Source: Pegea sp. RAD2-039
Lineage: Eukaryota > Chordata > Thaliacea > Salpida > Salpidae
DNA length: 64,000 bases
Direction: 5' to 3'
Assembly: GCA_034620365.1 (NCBI GenBank)
Contig: JAQGEQ010000316.1
Span: forward strand, 558,001 to 622,000
The position numbers and the translations under genes are program-made. Positions 15,001 through 26,159 of this stretch are shown here, piece after piece; position 1 is the stretch's first letter, and each line of letters opens with the position of its first letter. The notes under the pieces were generated by a model. The model did no database searches, was not told the origin of the DNA, and was given only the letters and a program-made list of their open reading frames with translations.

Positions 15001-16306
15001 ATAATTGCCGTGATTTAATTATTTAGTTACAGGTTTTAAAAGTTTAATTGTAATGAAATTTTTCAGACGAGTTTGTCTTTTTCAAAAAGATTTACTTTTA
15101 GTACATAAAAAAGTAAAACTTATTAGTAAATTAAATTGAACTAATTTGTATAAATCTTATTAAAATTTTGATAAAGAACAGAAGTTACTAATGAATAAAT
15201 CCAATGGAAAAGAAAATGCGTTTTTATTTTGTCTTAGATTACTTTAGCTTGGTGCTATTTGCTACTTACTCATACTGGTCTGTTTAAAAACAAATGGAAA
15301 CATTTGATAATTTCTAAACATAAAATATTGAAAAGCAGTATTAGAAAATAATCTTAAATTTGTTTCTAACTACATTGCTTAAAACTTTTATCTAATTGCT
15401 ATAAAAAACAAAAAACTACTTTATCAAAGCTACTAATTTTAATAATTATTTTATTGGTAATTGTTTTACTAATAATATTATTTTAACATTATTTAGTGAT
15501 TATTTTTATCAAAGTTGTTTTAACTTTACAGAATAAATAATCATCATCCAACCACCAAAGAAATTCTGTTTATTTTCAAATAGAAAAAGTAGTTTAAAGA
15601 GAAGCAATTCGTTGAAAATTAGGCAAATACAAAAACGGTTAATTGTAGTCTAGGATAGGTGATTTTTCATTATGTACAATTTTTTGTATGGCCCCCCAAT
15701 AATATTCAAACGTCTTTGACTGAAAGATTGTGTGCCTCATCGCTTGTAAATAATTGATGTAGGAAAGCAGAATTGTGTTTCGTATTACAACTGCTTCTAC
15801 AATAGCTATCAACTTAACACTTTCTGTGGTTTTTTGCCCAATTCTTCTTTTCAACATCTTACAATCTGATCTTAATCTGATAAATGATCTTGCAGGTTAC
15901 AAACTTCGTTTTGTTTTAAAAAGTGTAACAGCAAACTTTTTTGCGTATTTCATCAATTTTTGCTCGTTTCTACTTGTCAATATTCACTATAAAGCTTTAA
16001 GTTAATTTTCCCAAATCTTTAAAACATTTTTGCTTAAAGTATTTTTTATTTACTTTAAATTATTTAATTATATCTAATACAAAATATCTAAAAGTTAGTC
16101 CAATAAAGAAATTTCAAATTTTCCAGAACCACTAAAAAAGAAAATATCATGAAGATTTATTTAATATCTTTTAATTAATCATAAAAATTACAAACATTCA
16201 AAAAAAATGTTGAAACCTTTTTGTTGGAAGCAAGTGGAGATGGACATAGGGCAGAGGCCTCGGTTTTGACGGAAGGAGCAAACTTACGTCCCCGTATCAT
16301 CGCCAT
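1..16306 (-). CDS. Voltage-gated sodium channel alpha subunit (Nav1-type), 3' end off the left edge
   Basis: Pore-forming four-domain sodium channel of excitable membranes. Exons, minus strand in coding order: 16217-16306 (ATG 16306), 14615-14728, 14428-14546, 14221-14319, 14040-14168, 13860-13981, 12985-13228, 11252-11521, 10996-11153, 10742-10899, 10407-10528, 10077-10260, 9742-9930, 9458-9634, 3410-3637, 3294-3360, 2784-2845, 2292-2732, 1762-1935, 1568-1711, 1182-1357, 969-1128, 682-915, 439-625, 233-388, 1-175. All junction phases agree, giving about 1460 residues. S4 helices are visible: [12 protein letters not shown] (I), [15 protein letters not shown] (II), [14 protein letters not shown] (III), [15 protein letters not shown] (IV). 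Selectivity residues are D (MQDNWEEL), E (CGEW) and K (TFKGW). The fourth lies outside the window. The III-IV inactivation gate reads NLFMTE, so LFM replaces vertebrate IFM. The I-II and II-III linkers are short. The exact acceptors of exons 10077-10260 and 2784-2845 were chosen by phase and are less certain. The sequence is divergent, so I give no paralogue symbol. Confidence 0.93.
1129..1181 (-). other. Probable GC-AG intron in the domain III extracellular loop
   Basis: The exon ending at 1182 leaves two bases (AG) and the next exon supplies A. The only donor giving this phase is GCTAGA, which makes a 53-bp intron typical of this genome. The nearby GT donors create a stop or a 27-bp intron. 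The loop is variable between channels, so the exact join cannot be proven by alignment. Confidence 0.5.
3361..3409 (-). other. GC-AG intron in sodium channel segment IIS6
   Basis: A 49-bp intron starts GCAAGT and ends CATAG on the minus strand. Using the GC donor gives [17 protein letters not shown], the expected IIS6 sequence, and no GT donor gives this join. GC donors with otherwise strong consensus are a known minor class. Confidence 0.75.
4227..9380 (+). CDS. DC-STAMP domain / DCST1-DCST2-like membrane protein, nested in the sodium channel intron
   Basis: Exons 4227-4417, 4531-4830, 5158-5371, 5553-5759, 5822-6021, 6617-6763, 6864-7148, 7727-8087, 8177-8337 and 9131-9380 join in phase to about 771 residues. 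The N-terminus is basic, followed by several membrane segments. The hallmark [19 protein letters not shown] stretch (exon 3) and later [18 protein letters not shown] match the DC-STAMP-like family. The C-terminus carries a cysteine-rich RING-like module: CVIC...[25 protein letters not shown]. Family members include DCST1 and DCST2 and nematode SPE-42/SPE-49, which act in sperm-egg fusion, so a gamete role is possible but inferred. The whole gene lies inside the 5820-bp intron (3638-9457) of the opposite-strand sodium channel. The acceptor before 7727 was chosen by phase. DCST1 and DCST2 cannot be separated by eye. Confidence 0.85.
11567..11692 (-). CDS. Candidate small ORF or alternative first exon inside a sodium channel intron
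   Basis: An ATG at 11692 opens 41 codons on the minus strand, the same strand as the channel, within the intron between channel exons 12985-13228 and 11252-11521. Codon choice is less AT-driven than the surroundings ([19 protein letters not shown] and onward). A perfect TGACGTCA lies just upstream (11709-11716). A donor-like GTAACA overlaps the stop in a phase that would fit the next channel exon, so it could be an alternative start for a truncated channel. I recognise no homologue. It could equally be a chance ORF. Confidence 0.25.
   Translation of the reverse strand: MASSKHNTTKCIYEGFYGNASISNQVTKQLYELIEYEIMKK
14320..14427 (-). other. U12-type AT-AC intron in the sodium channel gene
   Basis: On the minus strand the intron begins ATATCCTTTT, the minor-spliceosome AT-AC donor consensus, and ends TTATTAC. 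A TTTCTTCAC element about 12 bases before the end fits a U12 branch site with two mismatches. No GT-AG solution keeps the frame here: reading on hits stops, and no AG lies before the next coding stretch. Removing these 108 bases joins ILILIN to WFNAIVIS in phase at the start of helix IS1. Vertebrate SCN genes have an AT-AC intron just before IS1, so this is probably an ancient conserved intron. Confidence 0.82.
14729..16216. other. First intron of the sodium channel gene; nothing else supported
   Basis: AT-rich intron sequence between channel exons 1 and 2. A hydrophobic reading frame on the plus strand (15775-16005) has no recognisable relatives and no clear splice context, so it is not called. 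Confidence 0.5.
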
Positions 16307-17389
16307 GTCTCAGAAGATTTATTTCAATTATATAAGTGTTTGATAAAATTGCAAATAAGTCTTTGTCTGATTTTTGAAAGATAAAAAAAATAAGTTTTAT
16401 GCTCAAAGAAATGACGATTAATTCTTGTTAATAAATATCTTTTATTGTTTTGGGATTTTTTCAGAAATAATTTGTAGAACATTTTTTTTTAATTTTATAC
16501 AAAAAAGAATTAATGAATAAATCTTAAAATTTTTCAAATCAATTTTTTATCTTTTTGTAATTCGATTTATAAAAACAAGTTTTTATTATTTAAAATATTT
16601 TGAAACTATCACAAATTATTTCAAAAATTATTTTAGAAAAGCTTAGGAAAGCATTTTTTATACATTAAAATAGAAAAATTGTATTCTTGACATATGTTTG
16701 ATCGTTTTCTTAACCATTTGGAAATCTGTTAAAATTTAATGAAACTATATATCTGAAACTTAGCAATGAAACTATTTTAATCACTTAAAGCTTAAAAAAT
16801 CTTAAGAAACTCAATTGTTTCAAACTATGAAAAATAGAAAAAATTCTGACTGATTCAATTAAAATATTTGGCTTCAAGAAATGTGTCAACATAAAGGACA
16901 AAAACTTAACTGATTTTACGACAGAGAGAAATAATTCTTAACTATATATTTTTGTGTTTAGCTGATCTGATAAAGAGAAATGCTTGTAAATAGCGCAAAG
17001 ACAGTTGGATATTAGCTCCACCAAATGATAAAAAATAATTTGGTAAATCTTTTTTAGCTTGCAAAAAATTAGTAGACAAAAACGAAAAAGTTTTTGAGCT
17101 CTTTGCAACTTGAAAGATAATTTCCAAAAGCTCTTGTCATAATTTTACAATGAATTAAAAAGTAATGAACTGAAAAAGGCTTAGTGAAAAGGAGTAAGGT
17201 AAAATAAATATGGTTTCTATTCTAATTATGACAATAGTATCAAAGTTAATTACAAATTAATTACCAACTAAGTTTATCTTTACAAGAAATTTAATCAATA
17301 ATATATTTTCCACTTAATTATTTTTCTTTTTAAAATATTTAAAAAAAAATTTGAAAAAAAAAGCTTTTAAATATCTAAAAAGAACTCTT
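16307..17389. other. Intergenic, presumed upstream region of the sodium channel gene
   Basis: AT-rich sequence between the channel start and the 3' end of the next minus-strand gene. I see no coding stretch or defined element. Confidence 0.45.
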
Positions 17390-17946
17390 TTAAAAATCAT
17401 TGTTTTGTTTCTCTAAAAATGCAAAACAAAGCATAATAAGAAACATCTCTTCATCTTCTAAATGACGTGAGACTTCTAAACAAATTAAAACCGATCGTAA
17501 CACTTTCTTAACTTGATTGAAAGAACTATACCGAAGGTATTGCAGTCTAACTGGCGCCAAGTAAGTTTTTAGAATCTAAAACAAATTTTCAAAAATAAAA
17601 ATTTTTACAATTTGAAAACAGGTCATCTTAACATTTGAGTCAAAACTGATCTTAATCAAAATCGAACACTTTTAAATGCTTACTATTTCTGAGCCTTAAA
17701 AATTCTGTATCTAAAATAGTTAAAAAAAAGTGAAGTTGAGAGTAGAATTGTTATAGAAAGCTCGTTTTACAGTTGTTGCGGATAAAAAATTGATGCCGAG
17801 TGGTTTTCGGTTGGTTGTCCTTAGTAGGCTCTGAAATATCTTCTATTTGTTACATTCATTATATACAAGTATACTTATACTTCGGTTTTGTATTTGTGTG
17901 TAGCACCAAAATACACTTTGTACTTTATCAAGTTTTTAAAAGCCAT
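17390..17946 (-). CDS. Unidentified 103-residue basic protein, three exons
   Basis: Exons 17881-17946 (ATG 17946), 17771-17830 and 17390-17575 are joined by a 50-bp and a 195-bp GT-AG intron, all in phase 0. The protein starts MAFKNLIKYKVYFGATHKYK. Its last exon contains TYLAPVRLQYLRYSSFNQVK and then KKVLRSVLICLEVSRHLEDE, a probable helical bundle or short coiled segment. There is no signal peptide or clear membrane segment. GC-containing codons (GCG CCA, CGG) and consistent splice phases set it apart from the AT-rich background. I do not recognise the family. A loose resemblance to GRIP-like helical motifs is not enough to name it. Confidence 0.6.
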
Positions 17947-19189
17947 TCAATTAATTTGAATTAAAAACAAACAACTTTCTTTGAGAAATAGTGCTGCTAA
18001 AAAATAAAAAGTTATGAAAAGTTAGAGCATACGTTCAAAAGAGTGTTTGAAAAACCAATAAATTGCTTAAAAAATTTATGTAAAAATAAAGAATTATTTT
18101 AAAATACTAATATTAAAATCCGATTGATAAACTATTTCTAACATAAAACTGATTAAGTTATTTTCAATTTTTTTTATAAATTCTTTTCTTAAAACAAAAA
18201 TTAAATTTTGATTAAATCATTTAGTAAAGAATACATATAGTGTAATATGAGTCAAGTTACTAATTACGAATTTAAATAATTTTGTTGAAAGAACGTAATT
18301 TGTTAAACATACTAGATATATCTAATAGATTAAACTTAATATGTACTCTATGATGATATAGTTCATAAGATAGTTACTAAGACAGTTAATATACTAATAG
18401 TTATTAAATTTTATTTATATTTCGTTTAAATATTAGTACAATTCTAGATAAATACAATTTTGTATTTAAAATTCAAAAACTAATTGATTACGAAAATTTA
18501 TTTAATGTTAAAGAAAAATTTAAGAAGACAGTAGTTTTAAATAGTAATTTTATTAAATCAAACTTTTGATTAAAGATAAAAATAAACATTTTCTTTTGGT
18601 TTAAATCGAAAATAATATATTTTCAAACAATTATTTCTAAAAAATACATTTAAGTGAATAATATCCATCTTTGCTTTTTTATCAAACTTTTTAAAAAGTT
18701 CTAAACATATCTATTTTTTGACATAATTAGGCTTTTATTTATTCTAAGTAATTGTTGATACTATTGAACTTTGTCTTTACTCTCATATAAGAATACGCTT
18801 TTACCAATTTTAGTTTATAATTAAATCAATAAAAATAATTTCTGAAAATTTCATCTAATTTTCAGCTTCTGGTTTTAATTCTGAATATTTTTAATACGGT
18901 TCTCATTATCATTTCAGGGCTACAAATTAGAATATTGTATATTTGAAATAACTGTGACATTTTAATAAAATAGTTGGTTAAGTTTACAATGTAAGAAACG
19001 TAGTTTTGCTACAACAGATTATTATTTTTATTCATCGAATTTCTAAAAGAACTTTGAATGTTCTAATGATGAATGTTCTAAACAAGAAAAACGTTATAAA
19101 TTGTTGTTTCTCAATTTAAAAATGAGGATTTTTATAAATCCATTTTTTAACTTAGTTTCTGATTATACTCTTTTCTAAGTAACTTATTA
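17947..19189. other. Intergenic, no feature seen
   Basis: Very AT-rich sequence with no coding stretch, RNA gene or clear repeat that I can support. Confidence 0.5.
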
Positions 19190-19236
19190 TGCAAAGAGGT
19201 ACCCTCCTTTGCGTTTATTGTAATAAATAAGATAGA
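19190..19236 (+). repeat. Truncated LINE 3' tail
   Basis: The stretch containing GAGGTACCCTCCTTTGCG, then TTTATTGTAATAAATAA, matches the terminal bases of the LINE copies ending near 43915 and 44437. Only the last 40 or so bases remain, as expected for a heavily 5'-truncated insertion. Confidence 0.7.
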
Positions 19237-19929
19237 TTTTCTCTTATATTAGTTTTAATTAACAACTCTTCTGAAAAAATATTGTATTGAACTAATTTCA
19301 CAGAACTTATTTTGATTACTCAACTCTTCATAATCGGAACAAATTTAATCTTTAAGAAGAAACTATACTTTTTATCAGATAGCAGCAAAGCTTATTTATC
19401 AAACTTTTAAACTACAAAACAAGTTAGTATATATAAGAAAAAACCTTCTGAAATAGTGTTTAATCTTTTAATTCTGGAAACTCATCTGTTTTTAACTTCA
19501 AGTAGTAAGCAATTGAATTATCAGTAAACTCTACAACTGATAATCTGTTTTATATTGAGTTCTGTGGCTTTAACAACTTAATTTTCAAGCACAGAAAATC
19601 TAATCTAGTACAATCCAATCTTTAACTTATATTCAGAAATAGTTTTATTTCTTAAATTTAGTTAAGATTTCTTTTGAGGCAGCTAAACAAATGAAAATAA
19701 GTCAATAAAGCAGTTTAACAAAAAAAAGGAAAAATTGATGGGTTTCAATTGAATTCCTTCGCACTAAATAGAAAATCTTTCTGCAAGAAAAATAATTGTG
19801 AAGATAGTGATGCCATCAGCTGTTTTGCTAGCATCATTAACTTATTTAATTGTGGCTTCAAAAATTATAGAAATGGTCTAAAGTCAAACGGCAAATCTGT
19901 TTGTAATAACTCTGTATATCGAGCTTTAT
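19237..19929. other. Intergenic, no feature seen
   Basis: AT-rich sequence with no recognised feature. It borders the decayed retroelement that follows. Confidence 0.45.
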
Positions 19930-21420
19930 TCAAATTATTAAGACGACTAACAACAACAATAAATATACTAACGATACGCACTTCTTACAACCAGCCATTC
20001 CTTGAAAGGCAACCGCCTGTACGAGAATGAAGTTTACATCAGTGGCAAAATACTTTATTGTTATACAAAATTCTCCCCAACCAAATAAATGGGCTGAACT
20101 GTAAAGATCGCACGTTGTCTCATTATTCCCATCAACGACAATTAGTCCCAACTGTAGCGTTTTGGAGGTAAACCTTAAAAGGTGGACCTCCACGCTGCAG
20201 TTTCTCCCGCTCTTCAGGCTGACTTACTACTCCTGGTATACCCGAACCATCAAAGCTCGTCGTCATTTCCCCATTGCACAGTAGATTCGCCCCCTCTTCA
20301 TCTTCTTTCTCTTTCGTCATTATGTTGTCATCGGGATTCTCCTTTATATCACGTGGTTAAACCCGTCGGGGAGTATCCTCTTTACTACACAGTCCTGAAC
20401 AAACATCAAAATCCTGTTCATCAACATTTCGGTATCTGGCTAGATCCCTCAAAGAAATGTCAGATTCTCTGCCATCGGGATAACAGATTCTCGCGTACAT
20501 CAAGTTAGCTTCCAGCAGTTCAACCTTCTTTACTCTATCGTCATCACGTTTGTTAGCTGTACAGTATTTTTCTAGCAGCATCTAATTCTAACATGGTAGC
20601 TCTAACAGGTACTCATCTCGAATCATAGTAGCCCATTTCACATCTCCACCTTGGTTCCCATTTCATATCAAACTCACCGCCTCTCTGTCCTCTTATCATC
20701 TATTATTATTATTTTCAAACACTCCGGATCAGACTTCATGTGATCTCTTTCACACAATAACTTTGGAAACAAAGCTCTTCTACTCTATCTACCGCAATTT
20801 GTTTAAGGTCACTTTTGTGCCTCCGACGGGCTAAAGAATTGTGGGTGGTACGGAGCAGTTCTACCACAAATGTGCATACTGAATAAAAGAACAAGGCAAA
20901 ATGTAGCAATATAAAGGATAGGAAGATAGTTCTAGGGCTACAAAACTTGTTGTCCCGCTTCCACTACCCTCTCTTCCGCCGTGGTTGTAACAATTTCTAC
21001 GGAATTCACTATTGTTCTTGGGAAAATACTCATATCTCTCCCGTCACCGTTTGTGATTGCTCTTCTTCGCAGCGAGAACGTTTAGACCTCCTTATTGATC
21101 CTTGATTAGATCTAGTAAAGCCTATTATTAGGTTAGATCGTGAGGTAGGATCTCTTCTTCTGCTCTCCCTTTTTAGCTTTTCAAACTCATAACAACTAGA
21201 TCGTCCAGATGCTCTTTCATGAAGCTGAGTAACACACAAATGACCCAATTTTAACATCACACAAATGACTATGCCCCCCTCTGCCCATATCTAAGGCATC
21301 TGGTATGACAATTTCGTGGTTGGTTCTTTGTTCATATTTAGTGCGTACCACTAAATCCTCTTTTGGGCCTCCTAACTCAAACACGACCTTCTTAAAACCC
21401 AGATACAAGTTCAGTATTAA
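19930..21420 (-). mobile_element. Decayed LTR-retrotransposon-like fragment (Ty3/gypsy pol C-terminus)
   Basis: This block is clearly more GC-rich than its flanks. On the minus strand around 20357-20581 it encodes ICYPDGRESDISLRDLARY followed by EDTPRR, which resembles the C-terminal tail after the integrase of Ty3/gypsy pol proteins. Frames are broken by stops and shifts throughout, and the downstream part (about 19930-20190) includes an AATAAAG polyadenylation-like signal as in an LTR. No intact reverse transcriptase or integrase core is visible, and I could not find two LTRs. The family assignment rests on one motif and composition. Confidence 0.42.
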
Positions 21421-21947
21421 TTTTGGATGTAGAGATCCTAAAAATCATAGTGATCTTATACATTATGCTCAGCTGAAACGTTCTAACGAAATTTATCAAA
21501 TGATTTATGTTATGCACAATTATATGGATTCTGTGAGATTAAAAACATCACTTGCGTTTAGAACATTTTTAACGATACTTAAACTCAATTAATGTAAGAG
21601 GATAAAATAATAGTTAGAAAATTGTTTTTTCAAGTCTGAATAAATATAATTTTTATAAAAAACATTACTTTTTAATACAATAGCAATATTAAGAAATTAA
21701 AGACTAGTTGAAAAGCATGATAATAGCGACTTGGATGAGTTAATTGGAACTCTAATAAGAAAACTGAACTTGAGATAATTGTTTAGAAAACATTTTTTCC
21801 AAATTTAGTATTAAATTTATATCAACAAATGTTATTTGTTTAAATGAAAAAGTAATTCTAATTTTATAACAATTATTTAACAAAATGAAAACTGTCTCAA
21901 ATTTAAATTTAAAAGTTTATTAATTTGATTAAAATCGAAAATATTTT
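21421..21947. other. Intergenic, downstream of TRMT5
   Basis: AT-rich sequence between the retroelement relic and the TRMT5 stop codon. Nothing else is seen. Confidence 0.45.
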
Positions 21948-24900
21948 TCATTTTAATCTTCGTTTTTTTGCAACTGTTTCTTCTTGAGAAGATTTTGTTT
22001 GACAAAGAATAGAATGATCTATGGAAAATATTAAAGAAAACATCTCTTTATTAGGAGCAACGTTCCTAACGCGATGTACATTAATGTCATCATCATATTG
22101 AATATTCAAATAGCTGGAAATAGCTTCACGAAACTCATCTGAAAGAAACATGGATGTTTTTATGAACTTTTCGAAGATATCATATACCTATAGTTGTAGT
22201 TTTTGGTGCAAAATGATATAAGTGGATCAGAACAGGCGGTAAGGTTTCCACTTCTAAATTATTCCTGCGAAATAACAGAAGATCCTAAAATTCTTAAACT
22301 TATTTAATAAGTTTATTTTATTAGATTAAAATTAGTTTGTTTTATTTCAAACCTAATCAGTTTTAAATACATTTTTAAGTTTAATATTTAAATATAAAAC
22401 ATCAAAACTTAAATTTATATAATTTAAAAACTTTAAATTAATTTTACAATTTTATCATCAATCATATTCCGGTATTCTCTAAATTCATCATTGGCAACAA
22501 GCTGATTTTTTAAATCAGACCTAATCTAAATAATTTAAACAGAAACAATAAAAATCTAATAAATCGAGAACCAACTTTTTAATGACGTCATAATCCACCA
22601 GATGATGGAACACTGAAATAAACTCAATTGCAGTTTGAGGAAGATTCATAAGCACTCGAACACGTGACGTCATCGGTTCTTTTGATCTGTAAATGAGAAG
22701 ATCTTTGAAAGAAGAAGCTTCAAAAGATCAAGTTACTTTTGTAGTAGAAGAGGAACAAGCTGTTGTTTGAAGAAATCTCGTGCGTCGCTATTGAACACCT
22801 TAATTGAAGTCTTATTCAATGCTGCGTTGCTCTTTAACCACGCCACAGAATCAGGGTTTAAATCATTTGCAAATACGTCACATCCTGTCGATGACGTCAT
22901 CATACATGGAAATTATCATACTGATTATACCTTTTTTAGCAAGCGGTATCGCGAAAGGACCGACTCCTGCGAAAGCATCAAAGATGACGTCATCAGATGA
23001 CGTCATTTCGACGACACGCGTGTGCTCATTGGATAATCTGGGATTCCAAAAGACCTAATAATTAAGGTGAAGAAAAAGTCATCAAATTAAAAAGATCAAA
23101 AGATGAAATTAGCAAAAGTGGATTCAGAGGATCAGTTAGATTGATGGATCCTCAAACCAACTCCACTAAGACCTTATCAAAGACATCTTCTGTTTCAAAC
23201 TTCGCTTTTTAGGATTTTATAATCTACTTTCTATCTTAAGATCAGTATTAATAAAGATAAGGACCGATACCCTGAGGAAACCAGTCACTGTCCTTTCTTT
23301 GGGGATTAGAACATTATGAAGAGATGGTCAAAATCTGAAGATACGTGGGGAGAACTCCCAAGAACAAAAAAAAAAGGCTCAAAGCCTTCAAAAAAGTGTT
23401 TCAATTCAAAATTGGATTGAGTCTGTTGATCGTCTAATGAACTTAAATAGTTGAAAAGTTTTAATGACGAGTTTGTGAAGATGCCACAACAGAAAAGGAA
23501 AACTATTTACAAGGAAATTTATTTATAAATTTTTTTACAATTTTTAAGGAAGTTGACAATATAAGAAGATTGTGATATAGAATTAACAAATTATAAAATA
23601 ACAACTATCATCTATGCTGATGGTATATTTGAATTTAATTACTTTAGAAAAATCAAATTGAAACCGAGTTCCATGTTCGGCTACAGATACAACAAAATCT
23701 TCTTCGCCAGCTAATAAATCCAATTGAAAGTTCCGAAAAGTGGAATCTATAATACCTGATTTATTGACAACAGTCTTTGCGCGTGGACATTTGTCTAATA
23801 AAACCTAAAATTAAACATTTAATTAGCTACCAGGTGTTTGTAAGCAGTTTAACTGACTTGTCCAATTAGTTTATTATAAGGCAGCAAAGAATCACGAAGA
23901 TTTAAATGGATGATATGTCCAATTTGGGAAAATCCTCTTAAAGATTCCTCATCATTAGCTAAGACAGCTTTAAATATATCTGAATGGCTATAATTTTCAT
24001 ATCTACAACAGAGATTAGTTAAGCACATTAATAAAATATTTGTCGTTATAAAGGTTTACTTCAATTCAATCTCTTTTTGAACTAATTTTGTATCTACTTT
24101 AATTGATTCTAAGAATATTATTTCCTCTTCTGATAGAGAGCTTCCAGGTTTGAGACATAAGAATTTACATTTTGTAAGATTGCCTCCATACTCCATCTCT
24201 TTTGAAACGTTAGATAGATCTTTCATTGCTCCAAATTTCATCAATTTTGATTTTAAAGTTTTAGATTTCATAACATTCTTTAATTGTTGAATGGGAACGA
24301 TCAATGTTGGAATAGATAGTTTGTGGTTGAAAGCATCTCTGACATAAACAAAAATAGAGATTTTAATTGAAAAGTAATTCATTTTATTACAAGCCTTATT
24401 ATTTATTTTTTAACCATTTAATGAATAAATTCAAATTACAAATTTACATATTTTAAATCTAGTTTGACCAAAATTATAACTACTCAAAATACAAATAATT
24501 ATGCATTTGTAAATAAAGTTAAATATTTCAGCAAACGCTGTTCTTATAAGCTTAATATTAAATCCTTGCAATATCAACTCTGACCCTTATACTATTATCT
24601 AAAATTATTAATGATTTTTTGTCATCTTAACTTCAATGACTTCTTTAAAGATTCTAATCTTTTATACCACATCATTCAAAACCAACCCAATCAACTAAGA
24701 GCTTTTTGATATGGCATTCATAGTTTAGAACTTGCATTCAAACATCATATCAAGATTTATTATCTTTTTCAAACTTTTCTATTGAAAATATGAAGTAATT
24801 TCCTTAACAAGTTATATATAATGCTTGTTTATCATAACCCCTAACCCAGTTTCTCCATAATCTTCACTTATTTTATACTTTTGATCATATTTATTAATAT

Positions 24901-25349
24901 CGCTGTTTTCTTATTTTTATACTTCACTAATATAACTATGATATATAAAACCCCTTTCATTAATTTTCTGCAATCATTCTGTTTCATTTTTGCCATAAGA
25001 ACTGCATAATTTGTCATCTACAGCAATAAATTTAATAAAATGAATAAAAAAATGTTATATCATAACAAAAATTCATTTTATAAAATCCATCTTTCATATT
25101 TTGAATATGTAAAAAAGAAGTTTAATAATAAATCAACAAATTAAAAGTCATTTTGGAGATCTGACAAAAACAATCATTTAAGAATAAAAATTAAAGAACT
25201 AAGCTCATAAATTAATTGAAATATTTTTATGATGATGATGATTACCTGTCTAATACTTTCATTTCTGCCACAGTAGAAGGAACAAGCATTTCCATCTGAA
25301 TTGGTTTTGTTTGAAATAATTTCTTAAAAATGTTTGAAATAAAATTCAT
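21948..25349 (-). CDS. TRMT5: tRNA (guanine37-N1)-methyltransferase, TRM5/TRMT5
   Basis: Methylates G37 of tRNAs using S-adenosylmethionine, which protects the reading frame. Exons, minus strand: 25246-25349 (ATG 25349), 24060-24338, 23858-24002, 23643-23804, 22931-23054, 22737-22884, 22572-22686, 22448-22525, 22188-22284, 21948-22138, giving about 480 residues in consistent phase. Family motifs include [35 protein letters not shown], the SAM-binding [42 protein letters not shown] and the C-terminal [13 protein letters not shown]. The basic N-terminus ([15 protein letters not shown]) could be a mitochondrial presequence, as in other animals. Exon 22448-22525 is in phase but not conserved enough to be certain. 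Exons 5-7 and the intron between exons 5 and 6 carry TGACGTCA palindromes, and the rest of the gene does not. Confidence 0.93.
22583..23005. repeat. TGACGTCA palindrome cluster in TRMT5
   Basis: Five perfect copies begin at 22583, 22665, 22892, 22985 and 22998. Four are in coding exons (read as DYDVI, MTSR and MTSSDDVI), and one is in the 46-bp intron 22885-22930 near its acceptor. The local GC content is higher than in the rest of the gene. Confidence 0.9.
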
Positions 25350-26159
25350 TAAACTTTTGATCTACATTTAAAAATATGATCAAAAAATGATATTTTAAAA
25401 ATTGTAATTAATTATTATTACACTTATTATAAATTTATACTATTTTAACCATTTCTAATTTCAATTTCAACAAATAGTTCCATAAGTTATTTAATGCAGA
25501 ACAATCTTTCAAAAGTTATGAAACGTTTTAAATTTCATTTTAGACAATCATTCAAAATAAATTCTATACAATCAAACAACATAAGTTTACAATTTTATGA
25601 CAACTGATTTGTTATCAGCGGAGACAAGTGTTATTCCGTAATTAAATAAATAAATGAACTCTATAGAATAAACAAAGACACATGAATTCTAGTAAAAAAT
25701 TTCAATTGAAAAAGAATTTCAAATAAGTTTAAAGATAGTTTTAACTTAACATGTGAAAGAAAAAACATTTATTTCTAGTAATGTTATGGTAAGAACAATA
25801 TGATAAGTATAATATGACTTTTTATTTAATTGGCCGATTAAAGTTAAAGCAGAAAGCAACTAATTCGATATTTGTACAAAAATAATTAATAATTTAATTC
25901 TAGTAAAGATTTTAAATAAATTATCTTTCTTTACATTTACTATTTTTTTAGTGAGGTAAAAATATAGCATTTATCAAATAAATCTTAAAGAAAATTGCTC
26001 CTGCAAGGTAGACACCAAAAGTACTTTGCGCCAAATTTAAAGCATGAGTATCTTTAAGGTTTAAAAGAATAAAGCAACTAACCCAGCAAAATTAATTTCA
26101 ATAACTTTATTAACTTAAAGCTCAAAACTAATATATACTTATTAATCAGTTACCCGTAC
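25350..26159. other. Upstream region of TRMT5; nothing else seen
   Basis: AT-rich sequence between the TRMT5 start and a LINE relic. No coding or RNA gene is supported. Confidence 0.45.

Noticed and set aside
15639..16005. Overlapping open frames with hydrophobic segments, possible GPCR fragment
   Set aside because: Neither strand gives a recognisable motif, both lie in a channel intron, and hydrophobic frames arise easily in T-rich DNA.
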